Below are positions 56,365 to 64,000 of a DNA stretch of 64,000 bases, piece by piece. The DNA comes from Evernia prunastri. Lineage: Eukaryota; Ascomycota; Lecanoromycetes; Lecanorales; Parmeliaceae. The notes below the pieces were generated by a model. That model saw only the letters and a program-made list of their open reading frames with translations. It was not told the origin of the DNA and made no database searches. The translations under genes and the position numbers were made by a program. The first letter of the stretch is position 1. Every line of letters begins with the position of its first letter. The DNA is taken from positions 1 to 64,000 of the forward strand of contig NKYR01000024.1 in NCBI GenBank assembly GCA_003184365.1, given 5' to 3'.

Positions 56365-57771
56365 TTAGGTAAATGGTGATTGGAAACGAGTTCTGGCCTA
56401 GCATGCAGGCAAAAGCGGAGAACGCAGTGACTCCCTTTCTTCAATTGTCTTACAATCTCGATTAATAATCTTCAATGAGCGAGCCGTAGATTGTAGAAGG
56501 CCCGAGAAGCAATCTAGGACAGAGCTTACGTCCGTTGTCACGCAGAGATCGTTCTCCTGGAAGGATCACTGGCAAAACTAGACGAAGTACAGATGCAGGT
56601 CGCAGTAGTACCCGCGGAGCTGATATCCGTCCTTGATCTTGGTACTGACGCAGTCTCCCTACCTGACACAATTGTACTGGCCCTTGGTTGTCGTAGTCGT
56701 AAGAACTCTAACCCTGTGAAGCGGGTCTTCTGACCATCTCCTCGGAGCGCGATATCTGTCCATGTCTGACTATGAGAAGCATCGAGCCTCGTTTCCCGGT
56801 CAAGCCAGATGTGATTCTCGGGGGGCTTTCACGCGGATGGTCCGAGCTGAATTTATTATGGCCAGTGCTATATTTGGAGTATGTAAAGGGAGAGAAGGTT
56901 GAACAAGTGGAAAGCTAAGTAAGAGTCTGTTCGCTTGCGCCTATAGTATCCTAGCGAGCTAGCTCAGCTCGGGTACATAAGCATCTTTAGAGTTTTGAGG
57001 CTAGCTGATTTGAGATTAGCTGTGGAGGCGAGCTTCACTTTTTGACATGGGCGCGTTGGCAGTGCATCGCTTGTGCCTTCTCGTTCGAGTAACTCCAACC
57101 TCATCTGCGGGGCTTGCGAAACGCCATGCACAAGGTTGGCAGTCTTGGCGTGAAACGATGCAGCAACTTTCAGGAACGAGGAGAGGGTTCTGGGTGCAGA
57201 AAATGGGAAACACCGCAGCAGCATTGTACCAGCGCCATCAGGAATCGAATCTACCACGAACTGAATACCATCAGCATACACGAGGTGCGACTCATCAAGT
57301 CAGATTGGTCGATGATAGCCAGCCTCAATGCTAAGAGTCAGAAATTGCAATACGAAGTTATCACCCGGCATACCGAAATGTGAAATACGAGTATCTTCAC
57401 CGAAATCTTGCTTACGCAAATGACAAGCTTTAGTCGCCTACTGGCTGATGCGAGACTTTTCTTTCTATTATTACTATCATACCATGAGCGCCATCTGGAA
57501 TACGAGAGTGGCTGCAGCTGAAAAGCTGCATCCAAAACGCCACCATTTCCCCTTTCGACCCCGTCAATACCGATATACTTGACCAAAAATTGGAGCACTG
57601 GCCGTCGCAGAGGAAGAAAAAAAAGAAGAAAAGAAATAAAAAGTCACCGGAATACATATAAATACTCAGTATAATCCAACATTATCTTCAGACAATAACA
57701 ATCTCATCAAGCGGATACATCTCTACCACACTCTCTCCCACAGAAAACACTACCAAAAGCCTACAGTCAAA
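56365..57771. other. Intergenic
   Basis: No gene supported. Right end holds a TATA-like sequence (CATATAAATAC at about 57654) about 115 bp before the next start codon, a plausible promoter. Confidence 0.5.
57654..57664 (+). promoter_or_regulatory. TATA-like box upstream of the small secreted protein
   Basis: CATATAAATAC, about 115 bp before the ATG, followed by an A/C-rich leader with repeated CTACC/CTCTCCC motifs. Confidence 0.4.
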
Positions 57772-58304
57772 ATGCACTTCTCCACCCTCTCCCTCCTTTC
57801 CCTCCTACCCCTCACAATGGCCCTCCAATCAATCTACCTCGGCTACGTCGAGAACTCCGCACAGTACGTCTTCCCCCGCCCGTCCCATCTCCACCCCCTA
57901 ACACCAAAAACCCTTCAAACCCTCCTCTCTCCCCCCACCTCAAACCTCCACTCCCGCACCCACCTCCAACCCCCCCTCCCTCGCTAACCACCGACCCACC
58001 TTACAGAAACGCCTACATCGCCTGGTTCTCCGACAGCGAGGACGTGTGCACGCAGGGCACCGTCTTCGGCCAGCACTTCGGCGGCGACTTCGCCTACTGC
58101 GACCAGGACCTGACCATCCTCGGCCACCCGAACATCACCTTCACGGGCTGCAGCCCCTGCGACCCGACGTCGCTGCCGACGGGCGTGAGCGACGACGGGG
58201 CGCCGGCGCTCAAGTGCGCGCCGGCGGAGACGCCCGAGGGGGGGTTCCCCTGCGCAGCGAACGGGGGCGCGGGGATCATTGAGGTGCTGGAGTATTGCCA
58301 GTAG
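57772..58304 (+). CDS. Small secreted cysteine-containing protein (candidate effector)
   Basis: Two exons, 57772-57863 and 58007-58304, in phase, 129 residues. A clear hydrophobic signal peptide (MHFSTLSLLSLLPLTMALQS) precedes a mature region with seven Cys (DVC, AYC, GCSPC, LKC, FPC, EYC) and an NIT glycosylation site. The intron (143 nt) is extremely C-rich. Exon 2 has nearly all G/C third positions, unlike the first exon and the neighbours. The pattern fits the small secreted proteins of plant-associated or saprotrophic fungi. No family recognised. Intact. Confidence 0.75.
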
Positions 58305-59590
58305 GGGTGGGGTTGAGAGTGAGGTGGATGTTTGAGAGCTGTGAGGGGGGAGAAGCGGGGGGTTGGGAGGATAAAGTTGGGAGACGAGGACTGATGTTTG
58401 ATTTGTTTTAGCAGCGTATGTTTTCTGCCTGGAGCGATCATAAAAGTTGAATAGAAAAAAGGCCGTGGATTCGAATTCCCACGTCCAAGCATTCCGTTAC
58501 AGTCGGTTCGAAAAGCATAGCATCTTCGCCCTCAATATCCCAAGCCACCTCCCCAACATGTCACTTTCTTCCCTCCACTGTCATAGTAATTACACGCTTG
58601 GCCATTACAGTGAGCGAGGTCCTGCGAATCACACCCCTTGTACGGAGTACTCCTACGTGGAAGAGAACGTGATACGAAAGTCTCAAATTCACGCTCCGTA
58701 GTTCAGACTCAAGCTAGGTACTCCAAGACGTCAAACAAGCCAGGTCCCAATAGCGCTAGGAAAGAAATTCCTCCGGAATTTTTGGAGCTTGCGCCAAGGG
58801 GAAGGATAGGCGAGCAGGGAGTTGTGGTGGGACGGTGCGCTCCAACTTCCAAGCTTGCAAGGTCGGCCTAGGTGGATGGTACAAAAGAAATGTTGCTAGA
58901 AGCGGCAGCTACACCGGCCTGACCGGTTATTAGAAATGCTAGTATAAGTTAGATATAAAGAGGGAAAATTATGTGGAGATTGACGTTCAAACGCCCAAGC
59001 TCGCTCCCGCTCAGATCGCGAAATCTACCTAATGCTGTTATGCGAGCCACTTGATCAACACAGCATATCACCTTGCAGACTACCTAGTACCTATTTCGCT
59101 CCCTGCCCCAGACCACGCCTTCAGGTCGCGCCGATTATCCGGGTACCGTCGACCACATGCCGTGAAACCAACCAGCCCTGAAGGAGTTATCTAGATATAA
59201 GCATACCTTTAAAAGGGTTCCGACATCAGTAATGTTATGGTCCCATACACCATTAGATCTAACAAATCATTCTGTACACTCAACAAAAGATAGAAAACAG
59301 CTGGAATGGTGTAGATGTTGTTGCGATCACCATTCTTGTTTTTGTTGCGCTTGAGAGGCATGAAAATGATGCAGCTTGGAAACCGATATACCATTACGTT
59401 AGTGTCATTACGAAATTAACCCAATACAATGAAATATTACTATCGAACACCTGGAGTTCATCTTGACCGTATCTCTGTACCTTCGTCTTCGACCGCTGGT
59501 GACTCCCCTCCCGGGCGGACGCGGGCTGGCGCTCTAGAGATGACATGATACTCGAACAGCCCTCTTCAGCATGTTCCGCGATCGACCCGA
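58305..59590. other. Intergenic between convergent genes
   Basis: No gene supported. Contains a T-arm-like GTGGATTCGAATTCCCAC at about 58465-58483, but no tRNA fold around it. Confidence 0.45.
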
Positions 59591-61988
59591 TCACAAGTCC
59601 TTCCTGTGCTCTGCTTGCGCAGCCATGGTGCCGTAAACTCGGTTCTTCTTGATCATTTTGTTTTCCACGCTCTTCTCATCCACGTTGCCAAAAACCAGCT
59701 CGAGATGCTCGGCGTCGCCCTCGTCGTCCCGGATCGCCAGGACCCGAACGGGGAGCTTGAAGATCTTGAGCTCGGAGATGCCGGCGCAGGTGTTGCGCAG
59801 GATCGTCGTCGGGGTCGAGTTCATCGCCAAAGCCGTGACTTCGCCAATAGACTCCCAGCACGTGGACGAGATGCCGGAGACGACCGCGTACAGCGTGTGG
59901 GTCATAGCCACTACGCAATACAGGACGAGGAAACAAATAGCAACTTTCGAAGCTGCGCCGCTGGTGTTGTAGGCGTAGCCTTCAACGGTAGATTCGACGT
60001 GAAATTTAACCCAGTTCTTACTCTCAATAGGATCGACGGTGAAAACGTTGCCTTTCCCAGAGAACCAGTACTCTCCGTCAATGCCTGCGGATCCGTCGGG
60101 GTTCGTAGTCGATTTTAGATTCCCTTGTATGTGAGTGTCGGACCCTATATTGGCAAGCCCGTTCGCCACTAGAGAGGTTAAAGCGATACTTGCAACCTGT
60201 GCGTCACCCAGGACCGCTGAACCCGAAGTCATAAGATGATGGAAAACCGTAGTGTTGAGACCAGAAACTGATGGATTGAGATACTCTGCCCACTCTTCGC
60301 TCACAGTGACTTGCCGCTGAGGAAAGAAAGGATATCCGTAGTAACCAAGGTTGTCCGCTGCTTGTAACCCTTGGAACATAGATTCAGTGTGTGAGGCACT
60401 GGGAATAGCACTGGAATAATTGTCATCTTTAAGACTGGGCTGGCTCAATACCGTGTTCGGAACTCCGAGACTCGTGGATACATTCAACTGAGAAGTACCC
60501 CAGCCAGCGCATACCGTGCACATGAGGACGGCTTGATCGCTGTCGTCTGCAGAACGCGGCAATAGAACCACAGCACCTATTACAGAACCGTTGAAAAGAT
60601 CTTAAGGTAGCTCCACCCATCTCAACCGATTCTCGGCCAACGGGCCGGGTGTCATTAGTATCTCTGGTCTGGTAATCCCTGCAAAAACGATTGCATCGCG
60701 GGATACATTGACACCAACACCTATGCCGTATCCGTATAGAATAGAGTCATTATATTGCGGATTCGGTGAGTAGAGTCCTGGTGGTGGGGGGAACCCCACA
60801 AGACTCTGGTCATTTGTGCCTCTAATGACATCGTTTTCGCAGGATGCCAACGTATACGGTTGATAGTAACCACTTCCAATGCTATGAATCGCGTCAAGCT
60901 GGTTCAAGGCAGAGCCATGACCGCTAGTCGTAACATTTTGGAGTGCAGTTGTCCACAGCCTTGCAGTAGTAGATAAAGCGTCTGCGACAGCGGTTTTTTG
61001 TGAGATAGCAGCCATTGGTTGTGGATCTTCAGCTGAATCTGATCCATAATTGATGGGGCCTTGAACTTGGATGTGTAGGGACCGAAGTGAACTTCTCCCG
61101 GGAATTTCCACCGTGGGGCCAGCGACTCCGTATTGTTGCAGGTAGTAGAAGGGTTCCAGGTTTTTTCCAATAGAAAGATACGTTTCTATTCCCTGCCATC
61201 CGCTGGCTGGACAGCGGTAGTCCGTGGGCGAGGTGTTAAATACGTGGCAGCTGGCGGGAACAAGAGATCCATCCATGCTGATAGCCTCAAATCAGTAACG
61301 CTTCCACAAGATACTGAAAAATGTATACTGACTGATCAGGCCATAAGTCTTGAAAAGTAGCATTCAACCAGATGTCTGTGCTTCCTGCGGGCCAATTCTC
61401 CAGTCTCGGAATCAAGAGGATTGCGCTCGACGGCCCGACAGTGGCAGCTAATATCACTGCGATAGTGATAACAAACATCATATATAGCCGTTTTCTTAAG
61501 GGAAAATGCTGTGAACAGATCAAGCCCCAGTATTCCATTGACCAGAGATAGCTGACTTGCGAAACCTGGAGAGCGGAAAAAAGAGCTCCGAGTGGCAATC
61601 CTTGACCCAGCAACATCTCGTGTCTGACATAGGTAAACACAATTGCTGCTAATGAGGCTTGTGCACTGATTTCGTGGATCTTTGCAGCAAACTGATAGTA
61701 ACCAAGGTTGAGTATGGTTGCTCCCAAATAAAACGTGTTCCAATTAATGATGACTTCCCATAAAGCAACACTCACAGGAATAATATGGATCAGAGCGCGA
61801 AGTGAGGCGATTGTTCGATTCCCGTGGATAGCGACCTTTGTTGGCTCTTCGTACCCCTTGCCTACGGCAAGATGTCGCAGTGATCTACAGCCAGAGATGA
61901 GTAGGTTCAGACCGAGGGCTCTGAGAACGGCTTTGGTATATTTTCGAAGGCTCGGCCATGGCAGTTCCGGGAGCCTAGGGACTTTCAT
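59591..61988 (-). pseudogene. Large multi-pass membrane glycoprotein gene interrupted by one TAA
   Basis: Exon 1 61988-61333 and the remainder 61277-59591, separated by a 55-nt intron (GTCAGT to CTATCAG). The protein would be about 780 residues. At the N-terminus at least four hydrophobic segments: ALIHIIPVSVALWEVII, TILNLGYYQFAA, LWSMEYWGLIC, FVITIAVILAATVG. Then a long extracellular-type region rich in N-glycosylation sites (NVTTSG, NDSILYG, NVSTS) and a last membrane helix (VAICFLVLYCVVAMTHTLYA). The C-terminus is short and charged. Ascomycetes have many such proteins of unknown function. A TAA at 60602-60604 lies between RLRWVELP and DLFNGSVIGAVVLL, both plainly coding in the same frame. 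A 40-nt intron there would break phase. So either a nonsense allele or a sequencing error. Confidence 0.7.
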
Positions 61989-63340
61989 AGCGAGCTGAAA
62001 AGACAGTCACGTATGTGCAAATGTAGTACAGAGTCGTTTCGAGGTGTTCAGAGGTAGTGATGAATAAGAGGCGTCTTGGCGAGCTTTGAAGCCTGGTTGC
62101 CGTGCGGAAGTGCAAATTCCGGTCAATTCCGAGAATATGAAGTTTGATTGCGAGTGTGCAGACTCACAGTATATAACCTCTTTATACCTGCTCTTTTCGA
62201 GGCGGGGCTAGTCCAAAGCCGAACGCCTCAAATCATGCATAATGCAGAGGAAGGTTGCGCCCGAAGAGGAGAATCGCTGCAAGTGCTGGTCGTGTTGAGA
62301 AACGCACAGCAGAGTCTATACCAAGAGCTGAAAGGGACATGCACGATAGCCTTCAAGCAAACATATAGGAGACGAAACGCTGCGCCTGAAGACGAAGGAC
62401 CGCCGATGAATCTTTTGAGCGCATCCATTCGACGAAACGAGTGGAACATAATGAGCTGAAGAGCCTGTGCTCGTTGGTTAAAGAAATTGCGCTGCTTCTC
62501 AGCCTGTCGTGTCTTCAGAATCAATCACAGCTTTCTACAAAGATGCTACAAAGGATTTCAAATCCAATGGGCAATCTTCGGATGCAGTGAGACTGCAGAC
62601 ATGTGGTAAGATGAGGCTGATTATGCAGGTGACCCTAAAGCAGAGGTCCCTATTCATGTAGAACTGATGAATAGTAATGGGAGACGTGTCTCGAATATGT
62701 GAGATTCTGGCGGGCAAATGCCAAGACTTTTGTGCCGCTCCGACTCTTGTGCCCCCATCTCTTTCGAGAGCAAGATAATAATCATAGCCTCACTATTCGC
62801 TACGCTCATATAGCGAGTAGTAGAGCTACCAGTGTATGTATTGCAACTTGATTCGATGGGATTGGGACAAAGTTGACACGGTGTTTTCGCTCGTTCAAAT
62901 CGCGTTCGAGGCACAAAACCGAAGCAAGGCGTAGTTGCTTCTAGGAAAGCACTGTACATGCAGAAGTGAAGCCACTTGGGTTACATTAGCACTTATCGCT
63001 GCACCATAACTTCGGACTGTTAGGCCCACCACTGGGCAGAATGTTACTCACGACTTGGCTCCAAAGCAACCGTCTGTCGTCCAGTTGGCCAGTGTTTGCC
63101 TCGAGACCGGTACGATCTAAGCTGTTTCTTAAAAGGCTCGCTGACCAGGCATCCTTGTGACCCAGCTCTCGAGCAGAAGAGTCGTCTTCATTCGCTCCAT
63201 TCTCCCCGAAAAGGGTAAGGGTCAAAAGAAATGCATCTCCAGCTCGTGCGCCTGGGACATACGGGATTTTCTCTTTGTGTCCTGCATAACATCATCCGCT
63301 TGCACTGGTATACATACGCCTGACTTTCTTTCTCATCTTC
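61989..63340. other. Intergenic
   Basis: No gene supported; several short ORFs without motifs. Confidence 0.45.
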
Positions 63341-64000
63341 TCCAATCATTTATAGCCACAATACCTCCCCATACCCCCCCAAATCATCTTCCTTCTAACC
63401 ATCCCCAATCCCAGCAACCTCGTACACCCGACACGAACCATCCCGCCAAACTCATTCGCCCTTGCACAGCCGCCTCACATTACACCGTCCACGTCCCCTT
63501 ATTCGACTTTCTCCGGCTGGAGTGGGAGCCCATTGACCGCCACCCAAGGCATCAACAATCCCGATCCCCACGCCGTCCTGGGGAGTATTTTCCGACTACG
63601 AGAGACCTGGCAGAACGCATGGGTGAGGAGTGGGGCCACTAGGCCATGCGGAAACAGGAGGAACATTCCAGACGACTACTGAAATCCTGACCACGAGCGA
63701 CGAGGAGGCGCTGGAGAGATCGGACTGCGATGCTGACCCGGACGGAAGGGAATATGGGAACTGGCGGTTCAGCGTGTTCAGTGAGTCTGGTGAGGAGAGA
63801 CAGACGTTGGGATTGGAAGATAAGAGGAAGGGAGTGGTCGAGTCTGTTGATTGTTGGAATATGGAGACGGGGAGGGGTAGGAGGAGGTTGGGGAGATTCA
63901 GGAGGTTGGGGAGAATGAGGAGGATGGGGACGAGGGGCAGGACGAGGGAGACGGTCCCGGACAGGAAGCAGACAATGTTACAAACCTTAGACCTTACAAA
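63341..64000 (+). CDS. Possible partial gene running off the right edge
   Basis: Two frames with coding-like composition. From about 63341 to 63642: Pro/His-rich, then PLFDFLRLEWEPIDRHPRHQ and GEYFPTTRDLAERMGEEWGH, ending in TAG at 63640-63642. From about 63673: TTEILTTSDEEALERSD, GREYGNWRFSVFSESGEERQ, continuing to the window end with an Arg-rich tail. They could be exons of one disordered protein, or a broken gene. No ATG or family can be assigned. Confidence 0.3.

Noticed and set aside
58460..58490. Second tRNA
   Set aside because: Only a T-arm-like TTCGAAT context; no D-arm, anticodon arm or acceptor pairing nearby.

Overview
This window looks like nuclear DNA of a filamentous ascomycete (Pezizomycotina). 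The genes carry short GT-AG introns, mostly 50-65 nt. The recognisable products are fungal: NLR-type STAND proteins, a UV-damage endonuclease, App1, a class II aldolase, an AA2-like peroxidase and a CENP-S/MHF1 histone-fold protein. The exact class cannot be read from the sequence. No bacterial, viral or organellar genes were recognised. Exon models are my own readings, checked for splice sites and phase, with no transcript support.

Left part (0-10 kb): allorecognition/immunity-type genes. A short MADS-like ORF is followed by a triplicated 286-351 bp repeat whose copies adjoin two single-N assembly joints, then a broken NACHT-ankyrin NLR, then an intact SesB-hydrolase/NB-ARC/TPR NLR on the opposite strand.

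10-20 kb: a low-complexity acidic ORF; a divergently transcribed pair of zinc-dependent medium-chain dehydrogenases (ADH6-like and butanediol-dehydrogenase-like); a four-exon MHF1/CENP-S gene; a 793-bp element with perfect 62-bp terminal inverted repeats; and a tRNA-like sequence.

20-37 kb: an interrupted hypothetical gene, a large disordered protein with a conserved Cys-containing C-terminus, App1 (DUF2183 phosphatidate phosphatase), a BTB-domain protein, a lone coding exon, and a five-exon secreted heme peroxidase.

37-50 kb: a HET-like remnant, a coiled-coil protein, a Gly/Ala-rich membrane-associated protein, UVDE with a possible mitochondrial presequence, fructose-bisphosphate aldolase, and a small membrane protein.

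50-64 kb: mostly accessory. It holds a disrupted C2H2 zinc-finger gene, a CAT-like acyltransferase with a one-base frameshift, a small secreted Cys-rich protein with very GC-rich coding, a large multi-pass membrane glycoprotein gene interrupted by one stop codon, and the beginning of a gene running off the right edge.

The conserved metabolic and repair genes read cleanly. Several accessory genes carry one or two clean lesions, and most of the stop codons could come from CAA/CAG by C-to-T change, as RIP would produce. The window therefore reads as conserved housekeeping blocks interleaved with fast-evolving, partly decaying accessory genes.
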